From positions 62,001 through 126,000 of the forward strand of contig NZ_JAVALZ010000003.1 of assembly GCF_030730865.1 (NCBI RefSeq): a DNA stretch of 64,000 bases, given 5' to 3'. The notes under the pieces are model-generated. The model was not told where the DNA came from. It saw only the letters and a program-made list of their open reading frames with translations, and made no database searches. The DNA is from Uliginosibacterium sp. 31-16 (GTDB taxonomy: Bacteria; Pseudomonadota; Gammaproteobacteria; Burkholderiales; Rhodocyclaceae). The translations under genes and the position numbers were made by a program. Of this stretch, positions 7,642 through 17,279 are shown piece after piece (within the stretch, counting starts at the first letter, position 1; each line of letters starts with the position of its first letter).

Positions 7642-9290
7642 GGCAGCTGTTTCCGATACAACCCGAAGCGCTCAAGAAGACGTCCTCGTCCTCGCTGGGT
7701 CTGCCAGACGTTCTCCCATGCAGGCCCCGCTTCCGGAAGCGAGCGTTTGCCGGTGGAGTAGGCTAGCAGCAAAGAGCAGCGTGAGCGTGCCGCCGAGCCT
7801 GTTTCCAGTTTGATGTCGGTGAAATAGTAGAGAGCAGCTCGCTGGGCGTCACCGGCATCCAGGCTAGCAACACAACCATTTCCGTAGTGTCGGATCTGAC
7901 GGGAGATCTCATTGGCGATCGGCCGATAATTTTTGTCGTAATCAAACCAGTTCAGCCACAGCGTGGTAGCCAGACCCCAACTTAGAGTTACCCCCAGTGC
8001 CCAGTGAACTGCTCCGCGTAACTGAAAAAACGGGATGCGCAAAATCGCAACGATCCAACCCACGGACAAAAGTGCTGCCAACAGCAGTTCATGCCAGTGC
8101 CAACTGGGCTGAAAGCCTGGTAGCAAGCGTAGTACGTTGCGTGAGAGTGGTACCGGCCAGCCGAAATTCAGGGCACTCCAACTCAGCCACAAGGCAATGC
8201 CCAATAGCGAGAATGTGATCAGACCGAACCAGTCGAAAGCATTGGCGGCGCCACGACGAAGACGGCACAGCTCACCTGCTGCCATCAGGATAAGGGCTGG
8301 CAATAGAGGAACTACGTTGGCCGGGCGCATTGCGCCGGTTGTTACAACCAGGGTCAGCGCCAGAAGTGCCGCCGTGAGTGGCAAGGCATGACCGAAGGCC
8401 AGAATGCGGCCACGGCGATGCCAGAGAGACCACAGCACCACCGGCCATAGTGGCCAAGTGAACCAGCCGATCAGATTGGACACTGCACCAGCCCGCTGCA
8501 GATGACCCGCATGCGGACTGATGGCTGCCAGTTCCCGTCCCCACCATATGGCAAGATAATCGGCTTGCCAGACTGACAAGGCCAGTGGCCATAGCAGCAG
8601 CAGCAGGGCGAGCGGCCATATTGCGTGCCGATAGGCAAACAGAAAAGCGCGCGAGCGACATTCTGCTTCAGTCGCGGGGAGTATGGCCCAAAGCGGCAAG
8701 CATAGTGCCAGCCCTGGCAGTCCTCCGGCGAGGAAGGCTGCCCCGCTTGCCGTGCCTGCGATCAGAGCCCCTCGAAACGGCGCCGTGCGCATATGCGCCA
8801 GACCGTAAATGGTGGCCGCCAGGCTGGCCGCCACCAGAACCTGTGGCTGCATTTCATGGGCATGAATCAGCAGTCCGAGTGAGCCTAATGCCAGCATGGC
8901 TGCTGCTGAGGCGGCTTCGCGACCATAGAGTTCGCGAGCGGCAAAGCGCAGGAATACAAGCAGCAAGGTGAGCGCGATCACTCCCCCCAGACGGATTGCG
9001 TCATGCAGAGGAAGTAGCCAGCCGAGCAGGCTGCCGCTGAGAGCTCCCAGCCAATGCAGCAGTGGTGGCCAGTCGAAGTAAGGCACACCGGCGATCTGCG
9101 GAATGAGCCAGTTGCCTTCGCGCAGCATGCTATAGGCGACGCCTATATGCAGTGCGTCATCACCTCGCCATGGTGCATGGCCGAGATTGCCGGGCAGCGC
9201 ATAGGCGATGAACAGCAGGATCAAGGCCCAGTTGGGGACATGGATCGCGGGTTTGCTGCTTGGGAACTCGGTAAATGGCGTCGCTCGCAT
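7608..9290 (-). CDS. PMT/ArnT-type membrane glycosyltransferase
   Basis: 560 aa with about 11-12 hydrophobic segments between residues 20 and 425 and a soluble C-terminal part. The N-terminal periplasmic loop PGNLGHAPWRGDDALHIGVAYSMLREGNWLIP and then PYFDWPPLLHWLGAL has the layout of the GT-C (PMT, ArnT) superfamily, in which a polyprenyl-phosphate sugar is transferred in the periplasm; the usual Asp-Glu of that loop is Asp-Asp here. The acceptor (lipid A, protein or glycan) cannot be told from sequence. It has no polymyxin-resistance genes beside it. The 3' end overlaps the exonuclease homologue by 34 bp in convergent orientation. Confidence 0.75.
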   Translation of the reverse strand: MRATPFTEFPSSKPAIHVPNWALILLFIAYALPGNLGHAPWRGDDALHIGVAYSMLREGNWLIPQIAGVPYFDWPPLLHWLGALSGSLLGWLLPLHDAIRLGGVIALTLLLVFLRFAARELYGREAASAAAMLALGSLGLLIHAHEMQPQVLVAASLAATIYGLAHMRTAPFRGALIAGTASGAAFLAGGLPGLALCLPLWAILPATEAECRSRAFLFAYRHAIWPLALLLLLWPLALSVWQADYLAIWWGRELAAISPHAGHLQRAGAVSNLIGWFTWPLWPVVLWSLWHRRGRILAFGHALPLTAALLALTLVVTTGAMRPANVVPLLPALILMAAGELCRLRRGAANAFDWFGLITFSLLGIALWLSWSALNFGWPVPLSRNVLRLLPGFQPSWHWHELLLAALLSVGWIVAILRIPFFQLRGAVHWALGVTLSWGLATTLWLNWFDYDKNYRPIANEISRQIRHYGNGCVASLDAGDAQRAALYYFTDIKLETGSAARSRCSLLLAYSTGKRSLPEAGPAWENVWQTQRGRGRLLERFGLYRKQLPQSAQADQAAR

Positions 9291-9366
9291 GGGTCCGGAC
9301 GGTGACGAGAGTATTTGGACGGGATTGTACGGCTTCGGCGGGTCTCAGGTTGGCTGAGAAGGCCTG

Positions 9367-9392
9367 AAAAAAAAGGCAGCCACAGGGCTGCC
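9367..9392 (-). terminator. Rho-independent terminator after rpmE
   Basis: A 7-bp stem GGCAGCC/GGCTGCC with an ACAG loop on the plus strand is flanked by a run of eight A (9367-9374), which is the T tract for minus-strand transcription leaving rpmE. Confidence 0.85.
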
Positions 9393-9414
9393 CTTTTCTG
9401 CAAAGTGCGCCGGA

Positions 9415-9624
9415 TCAGGCACGCTTGCCGTATTTCTGCTTGAAGCGCTCGATGCGGCCTGCCGTGTCCATGACCTTTTGCTTGCCAGTCCAGAACGGGT
9501 GGCACTCGGAACACACTTCAACGTGGTAAGCGGGTTTGCCAAGGGTGGAGCGGGTGGTGAAGGAATTGCCGCAGGAGCAGGTAACCTTCACGTCAGCGTA
9601 ATTCGGGTGGCCTTCTGTTTTCAT
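9415..9624 (-). CDS. rpmE: 50S ribosomal protein bL31 (zinc-binding type)
   Basis: 69 aa beginning [20 protein letters not shown]; the frame is open further upstream but that part is not conserved. It carries the four zinc-ligand cysteines C16, C18, C38 and C41 (CSC and CSEC) and the bL31 signature [20 protein letters not shown]. This is the zinc-containing paralogue, which in many bacteria is replaced by a cysteine-free form under zinc limitation. It lies downstream of rho on the same strand, with its own putative promoter and terminator. Confidence 0.97.
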   Translation of the reverse strand: MKTEGHPNYADVKVTCSCGNSFTTRSTLGKPAYHVEVCSECHPFWTGKQKVMDTAGRIERFKQKYGKRA

Positions 9625-9681
9625 GTCGATTCCTTGTTGCGCGGATGGCGGATGTGACCACCCTTGAAAAATAAGACGGCG

Positions 9682-9710
9682 ATTGTCGCAGGAAAAGCCT
9701 GTGACTGCAA
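9682..9710 (-). promoter_or_regulatory. Putative sigma-70 promoter of rpmE
   Basis: On the minus strand, TTGCAG (9710-9705), a 17-nt spacer and GACAAT (9687-9682) lie in the rho-rpmE gap, about 58 bp before the rpmE ATG. The -10 is fair and the -35 weak. Confidence 0.4.
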
Positions 9711-9715
9711 GCTGA

Positions 9716-10972
9716 TCAGCGGCGCATGGCGTCGAAGAACTCGCCGTTGTTCTTTGTCTGGCGCATCTTGTCGAGCAGGAAGTCCATTGCATCAAGGTCA
9801 TCCATGCCATAGAGCAATTTGCGCAACACCCAGATCTTCTGCAGGTTGGCGGGCTCAATCAGCATTTCTTCGCGCCGGGTACCGGAGCGATTGACGTTGA
9901 TTGACGGGTAGATGCGTTTCTCGGACATGCGGCGATCCAGATGGATTTCCATGTTGCCCGTGCCCTTGAACTCTTCGTAGATCACTTCGTCCATGCGGCT
10001 GCCCGTGTCGATCAGCGCAGTGGCGATGATGGTCAGCGAGCCGCCTTCTTCGATATTGCGGGCGGCGCCGAAGAAGCGCTTGGGCTTCTGCAGGGCGTTG
10101 GCATCCACGCCACCCGTCAGAACCTTGCCTGAGGCTGGCACCACGGTGTTGTAGGCGCGAGCCAGACGGGTCAGCGAGTCGAGCAGGATGATCACATCCT
10201 TTTTGTGTTCGACCAGGCGCTTGGCCTTCTCGATGACCATTTCGGCCACCTGCACGTGGCGCGTGGCAGGTTCATCGAAGGTTGACGCGACAACTTCGCC
10301 CTTCACCGAACGCTGCATTTCGGTCACTTCTTCCGGGCGCTCGTCGATCAGCATGACAATCAACACGGCTTCCGGGTGATTGGCGGTGATGGCATGCGCA
10401 ATGTGCTGCAGCATCACGGTCTTGCCGGACTTTGGGGGAGATACGATCAGACCGCGCTGGCCCTTGCCAATCGGCGCGATCATGTCGATCACGCGGCTGG
10501 TGATGTTCTCTTCACCGCGCATCTCGCGTTCCAGTTTCAATGGCTGGTTCGGATGCAGCGGGGTCAGGTTCTCAAACAGGATCTTGTGCTTGGACGCTTC
10601 GGGCAGCTCGCCGTTGATCTTGTCCAGTTTCACCAGTGCGAAATAGCGCTCACCGTCTTTCGGCGTGCGGATCTCGCCTTCAATGGTGTCGCCGGTATGC
10701 AGATTGAAACGGCGAATTTGCGAGGGCGACACATAGATGTCATCCGTGCCGGCCAGGTAGGAAATGTCGGGCGAACGCAAGAAGCCGAAGCCGTCCGGCA
10801 GGATTTCCAGAGCCCCGTCGCCGAAAATCGGCTCACCTTTTTTGGCGCGATTGCGCAGCAGTGCAAAAACGAGTTCCTGTTTGCGCAGGCGGTTGGCGCC
10901 CTCGATGTCGTTGGCTTGCGCCATTTCGAGAAGCTGGCTGACGTGGAGAGCCTTGAGCTCTGACAGATGCAT
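9716..10972 (-). CDS. rho: Transcription termination factor Rho
   Basis: 418 aa from [18 protein letters not shown] (ATG at 10972; an ATG two codons upstream is also possible). The N-terminal helical and cold-shock-like RNA-binding domains contain the family segment [23 protein letters not shown]. The hexameric RNA translocase core has Walker [11 protein letters not shown], Walker [17 protein letters not shown] and the Q/R loops [28 protein letters not shown]. It terminates untranslated transcripts. trxA upstream on the same strand is the usual proteobacterial neighbour. Rho is commonly autoregulated through its leader, and the 160-nt leader here is GA-rich. Confidence 0.98.
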   Translation of the reverse strand: MHLSELKALHVSQLLEMAQANDIEGANRLRKQELVFALLRNRAKKGEPIFGDGALEILPDGFGFLRSPDISYLAGTDDIYVSPSQIRRFNLHTGDTIEGEIRTPKDGERYFALVKLDKINGELPEASKHKILFENLTPLHPNQPLKLEREMRGEENITSRVIDMIAPIGKGQRGLIVSPPKSGKTVMLQHIAHAITANHPEAVLIVMLIDERPEEVTEMQRSVKGEVVASTFDEPATRHVQVAEMVIEKAKRLVEHKKDVIILLDSLTRLARAYNTVVPASGKVLTGGVDANALQKPKRFFGAARNIEEGGSLTIIATALIDTGSRMDEVIYEEFKGTGNMEIHLDRRMSEKRIYPSINVNRSGTRREEMLIEPANLQKIWVLRKLLYGMDDLDAMDFLLDKMRQTKNNGEFFDAMRR

Positions 10973-11132
10973 GGACAAACCCTGAAAAGAGATGTGCGGG
11001 TGAAATGGTGGCGTCGATCAGGACAGCCTGAATACCGGAACGGAGGGGGAGGGTAATTTCTCGGAGTCGAGAGCCGTGATTTACGCGCAGAGGGAGAAAC
11101 CCTGAGTGAAACGGCGCGTTACGGCTTTAATT

Positions 11133-11168
11133 GGCCGGAACTGTAGCGATTCAGTTCCGGCCTGTCAA
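11133..11168 (-). promoter_or_regulatory. rho promoter overlapping a perfect inverted repeat
   Basis: The minus strand shows a consensus -35 TTGACA (11168-11163), a 17-nt spacer and TACAGT (11145-11140). Over the spacer, the -10 and beyond lies an 11-bp perfect inverted repeat, GGCCGGAACTG / CAGTTCCGGCC (11133-11143 and 11152-11162). The repeat has no T tract, so it does not look like a trxA terminator; it could be an operator. The rest of the 10973-11132 leader holds GA-rich tracts and no reading frame. Confidence 0.6.
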
Positions 11169-11177
11169 ACGTTAATG

Positions 11178-11504
11178 TCAGAGATTTGCGTCGATGAAAG
11201 CCGTCAGTTGCGACTTTGACAAAGCGCCGACTTTGGTGGCTTCCACATTGCCGCCTTTGAAAATCATCAGGGTCGGAATGCCGCGGATGCCAAATTGTGC
11301 TGGCACAGCCTGATTTTCATCCACATTGACCTTGGCGACCACCAGTTTGCCAGCGTATTCCTTGGCAATGTCGTCGAGCAGTGGAGCGATCATCTTGCAG
11401 GGGCCGCACCATTCGGCCCAGTAATCGACCAGCACGGGCAGCTGGGATTGCAGCACGTCGGCTTCGAAGCTGCTGTCGGAGACGTATTTGATTTGCTCGC
11501 TCAT
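11178..11504 (-). CDS. trxA: Thioredoxin 1
   Basis: 108 aa from the ATG at 11504 ([18 protein letters not shown]); upstream in-frame codons to 11582 are not conserved. The redox motif is [19 protein letters not shown] and the cis-proline loop [10 protein letters not shown] is present. It is a small cytoplasmic disulfide reductase, in its usual place upstream of rho. The length equals E. coli TrxA. Confidence 0.97.
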   Translation of the reverse strand: MSEQIKYVSDSSFEADVLQSQLPVLVDYWAEWCGPCKMIAPLLDDIAKEYAGKLVVAKVNVDENQAVPAQFGIRGIPTLMIFKGGNVEATKVGALSKSQLTAFIDANL

Positions 11505-11637
11505 GATTCCTCGCAATGAATGTCTGGCCATGGGGGACGCGGGGTTGGGGAATTGCGTCAAGGTTTGGCCGATGAGGTTCAATCCTATCCAAATTGCCCC
11601 CCTGATGGAAGCTTGAACGGCCTATCGGGCTGATAGA

Positions 11638-13128
11638 TCAGGACTCTGCCCAGCCACGGCTGCGGGTCACGGCTTTGTGCCACAGCTGTATCCGGCTGGC
11701 TGCTTCGTCGCGCGAGATGGCTGGGCCAAACACCCGTTCTGCCTGCCATTGCCCGGCTACTTCACTTTCGCTGGCCCAGATGCCGGACGTGATGCCAGCC
11801 AGATATGCGGCGCCCAGTGCGGTGGTCTCAGCCACGCGTGGCCGGATTACCGGCACGCCGAGCAGGTCGGCCTGGATCTGCAGCAGCAAATCGTTGCTGA
11901 TGGCGCCACCATCCACCCGCAGGGCCTCGACGCTCTGACCTGCATCGGCCTGCATGGCTTCGATCAGTTCAGCCGACTGGAAGGCGATGGCATCCAGTGC
12001 TGCACGGGCTACGTGAGCACGAGTGCTGCCACGGGTGAGGCCGAACAGGGCGCCGCGAGCCTGCGGGTCCCAGTGTGGCGAGCCCAGACCGACGAAGGCA
12101 GGTACGATGACCACGCCGTCGCTGTTTGGCACGCTGCGCGCCAGCGGCTCGATCTCGGCGGCGCTGCGGATCATCCCCAGGCCATCGCGCAGCCATTGCA
12201 CAAGCGCGCCAGCGATGAATACGCTGCCCTCCAGTGCGAAGGCCGGTGTGCCGCTGGTTTGCGCTGCCGCCGTGCCGAGCAGCCCGTGTGATGATGTTTT
12301 CAGGGTACTTCCTGTGTGCATCAGCATGAAACAGCCGGTGCCGTAGGTGTTCTTGACCATGCCGGGTTTGTGACATGCCTGGCCAAACAGGGCCGCTTGC
12401 TGGTCGCCGGCAACGCCACCGATGCGGATGGATGCGCCCAGCCACTCCGTGTCGGTCTGGCCGAAATCGCTGGCCGAAGGCTGCACCTGTGGCAGCACGG
12501 CACGCGGTACGCGCAACAGATCCAGCAATTCGTCGTCCCATGTGTTGCGGTAAATGTCGAAGAGCAGGGTGCGGGCGGCGTTGCTCGGATCCGTGGCGTG
12601 CACGCGGCCGTGAGTCAGGCGCCAGACCAGCCAGCTGTCAACGGTGCCAAAGGCCAGTTCTCCGCGTTCGGCCCGTTTGCGGGCCCCCGGTACGTGATCA
12701 AGAATCCAGGCGAGTTTGGTACCCGAGAAATAGGGGTCCAGCAGCAGGCCGGTGCGCTTGCGGACCAGCGCCTCGTGCCCCTCTGCCTTGAGTCGTGCGC
12801 AGACGTCGGCCGTGCGGCGGTCTTGCCATACGATAGCGTTATGGATTGGCCGACCGCTGGAGCGTTCCCACACCAGCGTGGTTTCGCGCTGATTGGTGAT
12901 GCCGATTGAAACCATCTCGCGTGCCTTCAATCCGGTCTTGCTCAGGGCCAGACGAGCTGTTTCAAGCTGGCTGTTCCACAGAGTTTCCGGGTCGTGTTCC
13001 ACCCACCCCGGTTGCGGATAGAGCTGCGGAAACTCCTGTTGGGCCATGCCAACCAGATTGCCACGGGCATCGAAAATCACTGCGCGGGAACTGGTGGTGC
13101 CCTGGTCAAGTGCGAGGAGGTAGCTCAT
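11638..13128 (-). CDS. glpK: Glycerol kinase
   Basis: 496 aa, typical length. It phosphorylates glycerol to sn-glycerol 3-phosphate with ATP. Recognisable are the N-terminal phosphate loop [26 protein letters not shown], the glycerol-binding region [40 protein letters not shown] and [22 protein letters not shown]. No glpF or glpD is adjacent. The divergent AraC-family gene starts 84 bp away and could share the control region, but no operator is evident. Confidence 0.96.
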   Translation of the reverse strand: MSYLLALDQGTTSSRAVIFDARGNLVGMAQQEFPQLYPQPGWVEHDPETLWNSQLETARLALSKTGLKAREMVSIGITNQRETTLVWERSSGRPIHNAIVWQDRRTADVCARLKAEGHEALVRKRTGLLLDPYFSGTKLAWILDHVPGARKRAERGELAFGTVDSWLVWRLTHGRVHATDPSNAARTLLFDIYRNTWDDELLDLLRVPRAVLPQVQPSASDFGQTDTEWLGASIRIGGVAGDQQAALFGQACHKPGMVKNTYGTGCFMLMHTGSTLKTSSHGLLGTAAAQTSGTPAFALEGSVFIAGALVQWLRDGLGMIRSAAEIEPLARSVPNSDGVVIVPAFVGLGSPHWDPQARGALFGLTRGSTRAHVARAALDAIAFQSAELIEAMQADAGQSVEALRVDGGAISNDLLLQIQADLLGVPVIRPRVAETTALGAAYLAGITSGIWASESEVAGQWQAERVFGPAISRDEAASRIQLWHKAVTRSRGWAES

Positions 13129-13212
13129 CCGTACATTCTTTCTGCGTGGCGGGATGCCGGATTATGCCGTCAGGGCGCGGAGTAGAATACCCGGCTCTGA
13201 AAGAGCCCGCGC

Positions 13213-14052
13213 GTGAACCGTTACTTCATCATTCCGCGCGCCGAACTGCAGCCCTATGTTGATCGTCTGTGGGGCTGGGAAAGTGAGGCGCAGCTGCAAT
13301 TGCCGCCAATGCTGCCAGGTACGGGCGCCGAGTTGCTATTCCACTACGGCACGCCGTTTACGCTGCAGAGCGCCGGAGCCGAGTGTCTGGACCTCGGCCC
13401 GGCTCATCTGCTGTGTGCCCGTCGGGCGCCACACAGACTGCTGCCACAAGCGGGGTTGGGCTTCATTTCGGTGCGTTTTCGTTCCGGCGCCCTGCGGCAT
13501 TTCTGCCCTGTTCCGCTGCAGGCGGTGCAGGATGAGGCCGTCCCGATCCGGGAGCTCTGGGGGCACGCCGGGCTGGATGTAGCCTGTCGCGTGGCAGAGG
13601 CCGCCGACAGGGCATCTCGCGTGAGCATCCTCGAAGACTGGCTACTGGCCTGCCTGCGCGAGCATGGCAAGGCGCAACCGGCCATGGAGGCGGCTCTGCG
13701 ACAGCTCTACTATCAGCATCGCAGCGTGCGGGTAGAGGCACTGGCGGACCAGCTGGGCATGAGCCGGCGCCATTTCGAGCGGGTTTTTCGCGAGCAGATC
13801 GGCATGACGCCGAAGGCCTTCCAGCGTACTGCGCGCTTTCACCTGACGACACGCGATCTGCTGCTGAGCACACCGGCCGATTATCTGGCTTCCGCGCTGG
13901 ATCACGGCTACTACGACCAGGCTCATTTCATTCACGACTTTCAGGCTTTTGTGGGGGCTTCGCCGGTCGCGTTCCTGAAGTTCGCCAGCACTGTGGCGCA
14001 TTTTTACAATCCGCCGCTTTTTACCCCCGATACAGTTCCTCTGCCGCGCTGA
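13213..14052 (+). CDS. AraC-family transcriptional regulator
   Basis: 279 aa. The N-terminal ~150 residues form a ligand-sensing region beginning IIPRAELQPYVDRLWGWE, as in AraC proteins with the small-molecule cupin-like domain. The C-terminal ~110 residues are the double helix-turn-helix: VRVEALADQLGMSRRHFERVFREQIGMTPKAFQRTARF and YYDQAHFIHDFQAFVGASPVAF. It lies head to head with glpK and 24 bp upstream of the monooxygenase-like gene, which it may control. The inducer is unknown. Confidence 0.85.
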   Translation: MNRYFIIPRAELQPYVDRLWGWESEAQLQLPPMLPGTGAELLFHYGTPFTLQSAGAECLDLGPAHLLCARRAPHRLLPQAGLGFISVRFRSGALRHFCPVPLQAVQDEAVPIRELWGHAGLDVACRVAEAADRASRVSILEDWLLACLREHGKAQPAMEAALRQLYYQHRSVRVEALADQLGMSRRHFERVFREQIGMTPKAFQRTARFHLTTRDLLLSTPADYLASALDHGYYDQAHFIHDFQAFVGASPVAFLKFASTVAHFYNPPLFTPDTVPLPR

Positions 14053-14076
14053 AAGGCGTCACTGAGAGAGGTCGAA

Positions 14077-14376
14077 ATGATTGTGCTGAGTGCTGTATTC
14101 CAGGCAAAGCCTGGGCGTGAATCGGACTTGAAGGCAGCCCTGTGCGCCATGATCCCCGAGGCCCGCAAGGAGGCCGGGACACTGGTGTATACCGTGCATC
14201 AAGCCCATGACGATGCCGGTAAGTTCTTCTTCTACGAACAGTTTCAGGACCAGGCCGCGCTGGACCTTCACATGGCTGCGCCCTATCTGAAATCCCTGCT
14301 GGATCGCGTGCCGGAGCTCTGTGCCAGTGCCCCTGTGGTCACGGCTTATCAACGCCTGGCTTCGCTTCAGGATTGA
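14077..14376 (+). CDS. Antibiotic biosynthesis monooxygenase (ABM) domain protein
   Basis: 99 aa dimeric alpha-beta barrel of the ABM/YgiN type: IVLSAVFQAKPGRESDLKAALCAMIPEARKEAGTLVYTVHQ, FFFYEQFQDQAALDLHMAAPYLKSL. Relatives oxidise quinols or act on small aromatic substrates; the function here cannot be assigned. AGAGAGG precedes the ATG. It probably forms a two-gene unit with the AraC regulator. Confidence 0.8.
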   Translation: MIVLSAVFQAKPGRESDLKAALCAMIPEARKEAGTLVYTVHQAHDDAGKFFFYEQFQDQAALDLHMAAPYLKSLLDRVPELCASAPVVTAYQRLASLQD

Positions 14377-14388
14377 ATCGTGCGCCGC

Positions 14389-15756
14389 TCAGGCGGCGGC
14401 CAGTTTTTTCAGGATGCGCCGCCGCGCCATGCGCGCGGTGGTGGTCCAGCCAAGCTGGTACCAGCGCCAGGTCATGATGATGCCGCGCGCCCATTCGTCG
14501 GCGATGTAGCCGATCCAGATACCCGGCAGACCCATGCCGAAATGCACCCCCAGCAGCCAGGACAGACCGGCGCCGAACACGAAGTTCGAGACCACGCTGA
14601 ACTTCACCGGGAAGCGCACGTCGCCTGCCGCGCGCAATCCGCCCATCAGCACCACATTGAGGCAGCGCCCGGGCTCCAGCAGCAATTCGAGGATCACGAT
14701 GGTGGTGATCAGGCTCACCAACTGCGGGTCGTTCGCCAGCCAGCCGATGGCGGCCGGCGTGATGAAGCAGCTGGCCATTGCACCGGCGACGGTGATGCCC
14801 ATCGCAATCCACAGGGTTCGCCACAGCGTGGCGTTGGCCTCCTTGAGCTTGCCGGCGCCGACCAGGTGACCAATGATGATTTCCGAGCCGAAACCCAGCG
14901 ACACCATGTACATCGTTACCCAGCTTGCCGCCTGCATGCCGTACGCGTGCGAAGCCAGGGCACTGGTGCCCATACCGGCCGCCATCGACACTGTCATCAG
15001 GAAGGCGACCCGGAAGGCTATCTTCTCTCCCGCACTGGGCAGGCCGATATGCAGGATGCCGGAGAGTGGTCCGCGTGCCAGCCGGAACAGATCCACAGGC
15101 GCCAGCCGGATATGCAGACGCCGCAGCCACAGCATGCCGAGCAGGGCGATCACGACCACGCGCGAGAGCACCTGCCCCCAGCCCAGCCCCATCAGCCCTT
15201 GTGCCGGGATGCCGGCAAAACCGAAGACCAGCGGAAAGCTGATGGTGACCTGCAGGACGTTCATCGCCATCGTCAGGCGCATCGAATCCTTGGTGAAGGT
15301 ATAGGCGCGGAGCACCGAGACCATGGTGATGAAAATGGAATCCAGCGCCAGCCCTGCTCCGATAAGGACGAAGAAGGGAATGGCCAGCTCGAACAGCTCC
15401 GGTGGCAGGCGCAGCACCTTGAGTGCCTGCGCAGGCGCAAAACCCACCAGGGCCATCGCGATCAGGCCTGTCCACACCGAAGCGGCCAGTCCGGCGCGCG
15501 CTACATCGCGCGCGCCAGCATCATCACCGCCGCCCTTGTGCTGGGTCACCACCACACTGGTACCGATGCCGACCACGCGGAACAGCCTGTCGAAGATACC
15601 GCGCAACTGATTGGCCAGGCCATACACCGCCACGGCCGGGGTGGATACGTGGCCGGCCATCCATAGCCCCAGCGTGCCAATGGCCATCATCAGCAATTGT
15701 TCAATGAACATTGGCCAGGTGATGGCGAACAGATCGAGTTTGTTTTTATGCTTCAT
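14389..15756 (-). CDS. MATE-family efflux transporter
   Basis: 455 aa from MKHKNKLDLFAITWPMFIEQLLMMAIGTLGLWMAGHVSTPAVAVYGLANQ. About 12 hydrophobic helices in two six-helix halves and the MATE N-terminal signature indicate Na+- or H+-coupled export of drugs or metabolites across the inner membrane. Its ATG lies inside the last codons of the upstream GlxA-type regulator (11-bp overlap), so translation is probably coupled. It is the last gene of a three-gene minus-strand operon. Confidence 0.88.
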   Translation of the reverse strand: MKHKNKLDLFAITWPMFIEQLLMMAIGTLGLWMAGHVSTPAVAVYGLANQLRGIFDRLFRVVGIGTSVVVTQHKGGGDDAGARDVARAGLAASVWTGLIAMALVGFAPAQALKVLRLPPELFELAIPFFVLIGAGLALDSIFITMVSVLRAYTFTKDSMRLTMAMNVLQVTISFPLVFGFAGIPAQGLMGLGWGQVLSRVVVIALLGMLWLRRLHIRLAPVDLFRLARGPLSGILHIGLPSAGEKIAFRVAFLMTVSMAAGMGTSALASHAYGMQAASWVTMYMVSLGFGSEIIIGHLVGAGKLKEANATLWRTLWIAMGITVAGAMASCFITPAAIGWLANDPQLVSLITTIVILELLLEPGRCLNVVLMGGLRAAGDVRFPVKFSVVSNFVFGAGLSWLLGVHFGMGLPGIWIGYIADEWARGIIMTWRWYQLGWTTTARMARRRILKKLAAA

Positions 15757-16711
15757 GGGTGAGTAAAGAAGGAGGGCGATGGCGCGCGCGACGCAGTTGC
15801 TGGTCGGAGGAAAAACCTGCGATTTCGGCTGCCCGCACCCGGCTTGCACCCTGCTTGATGGCGCGTTCGGCAACGGTCAGACGGATATTGCGCAGGTAAT
15901 CGAGTGGCGAGACCCCGGTATGTTGCGAAAAGATTCGCGTCAGATGGCGAGGCGACACGCAGCCGGCCGCGGCCATGGTTGTGATGTTCCACGGCTGTTG
16001 CGGGTCGGCACAAATCGCATCCTGCACACGATGCACTGCTGCATGCAGGTGGTTGCGGTGGGCGAGAAAAGGAGAAAGTTCCGGGTCCAGCGGTCCTCGC
16101 CGCAGGTAAACCACCATGCTTTGCGCCACTCTGGCGGCGCAGGCGGGGTCGATGTGCCGGGCTATCAGATGCAGGGCCAGGTCGATGCCCGCTGTCACAC
16201 CGGCACTGCTGGCAACGCAGCCGTCCTCCACGAAAACATGGTTTTCGAGCACTTCTGCGCGCGGAGCCAGCGCGCGCAGACGCTCTATCTGCCCGTGGTG
16301 AGTCGTGCAGCGGCGTCCGTCGAGCAGGCCGGCCGCTGCTGCATACAGTGCGCCCGCGCAGATCGTGATGACCTGTTGCAGATTCGGTTTGACGGCCTGG
16401 CGCAGCCAGCTGACGATGCTCCTGTTCTCTTTGTCGGCACCCACGCCAAGATCTCTCGCCCAGCCTCCCGGCAAGACGATCCAGGCGTTGTCTGGCAGCA
16501 CCCCGGGCAGCGCTTCCAGCCCGGCGAACTGCAGACCGACCGACGATTTTCCGCAGGCGTGTGGCGCGACAAAATGCATATCGAAGCGCGCCGTTTCGCC
16601 TCGCTTGATGAGCTCCTGATTGGCAAAGCGCAAGGCGTCGGCCGGCCCTGCCACATCGAGCAGCAGACAGTCCGGCATCATCACGAAATAGACCGGGATG
16701 GTCTCAGGCAA
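15746..16711 (-). CDS. GlxA-type AraC regulator with DJ-1/PfpI-like domain
   Basis: 321 aa. The N-terminal ~190 residues are a class-I glutamine amidotransferase-like (DJ-1/PfpI) domain with the nucleophile-elbow cysteine in ITICAGALYAAAAGLL and VLPGGWARDLG. The C-terminal ~120 residues are an AraC double HTH (MAAAGCVSPRHLTRIFSQHTGVSPLDYLRNIRLTVAERAIKQG, EIAGFSSDQQLRRARHR). Family members sense small metabolites. It overlaps the start of the MATE gene by 11 bp and the end of the hydrolase gene by 8 bp. Confidence 0.88.
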   Translation of the reverse strand: MPETIPVYFVMMPDCLLLDVAGPADALRFANQELIKRGETARFDMHFVAPHACGKSSVGLQFAGLEALPGVLPDNAWIVLPGGWARDLGVGADKENRSIVSWLRQAVKPNLQQVITICAGALYAAAAGLLDGRRCTTHHGQIERLRALAPRAEVLENHVFVEDGCVASSAGVTAGIDLALHLIARHIDPACAARVAQSMVVYLRRGPLDPELSPFLAHRNHLHAAVHRVQDAICADPQQPWNITTMAAAGCVSPRHLTRIFSQHTGVSPLDYLRNIRLTVAERAIKQGASRVRAAEIAGFSSDQQLRRARHRPPSLLTHEA

Positions 16712-17279
16712 ACAGGCTCTCCTGGGCGCGCTGCAAGGCTTGTGTCACGGTGGTGATGGTAGCAAAACGCCCGGCCAGCACTGTTTCCGTATGGCGGTAG
16801 ATATCGGCCGGGCTGAGCGTTTCGTTGCTGAGCGGATGCTGCATGGCGAAGGTCAGTGTCGCTTCGGTTATGAAGTCCACGCGGAAGCCTTCATCGCTGG
16901 CGTGGCGCGCTGTCGTTTCGCAGCATTGCTCGGTGCGGATGCCCGCAATCATAAGCCGGCTGATCTCCTGCTGGTGCAGCCAGGAGACAAGATTCGTGCC
17001 CACCAGCGAGCTGTGGCGCGATTTGTGCAATTCGATGGCCGGTAACCATTGGGCGAACTCTTTCATGCAGCGCACATGAGGCGAGGTTGGCGAGAACGGG
17101 CTGTCGGCTGGAGCATCGAACGGTGCGTGAAGAATCCGTACCAGCGGAATGCCCTGCGCTGCGCATCCGTCGAGCAGGGCCGAAGCCCGCTCGACGAAGC
17201 GGGGCAGCTCAGCCTCGCTCCAGAAAGGCCGCTGACGGAACGATTCCTGAACGTCGATGAATATGAGTGCGGATTTCAT
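16704..17279 (-). CDS. Isochorismatase-family cysteine hydrolase
   Basis: 191 aa from MKSALIFIDVQESFRQRPFW (ATG at 17279); an upstream start at 17372 adds non-conserved residues. The family catalytic triad is visible: Asp in FIDVQ, Lys in IELHKSRHSSL and Cys in GIRTEQCCETTARHASDEGF. Relatives hydrolyse isochorismate, nicotinamide or other amides; the substrate is not evident. It is first in an operon with the GlxA-type regulator (8-bp overlap) and a MATE pump, suggesting sensing, turnover and export of one metabolite class. Confidence 0.85.
   Translation of the reverse strand: MKSALIFIDVQESFRQRPFWSEAELPRFVERASALLDGCAAQGIPLVRILHAPFDAPADSPFSPTSPHVRCMKEFAQWLPAIELHKSRHSSLVGTNLVSWLHQQEISRLMIAGIRTEQCCETTARHASDEGFRVDFITEATLTFAMQHPLSNETLSPADIYRHTETVLAGRFATITTVTQALQRAQESLFA

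Noticed and set aside
11133-11162. Inverted repeat between trxA and rho as a trxA terminator
   Set aside because: There is no T tract on the minus strand, and the repeat overlaps a consensus promoter.
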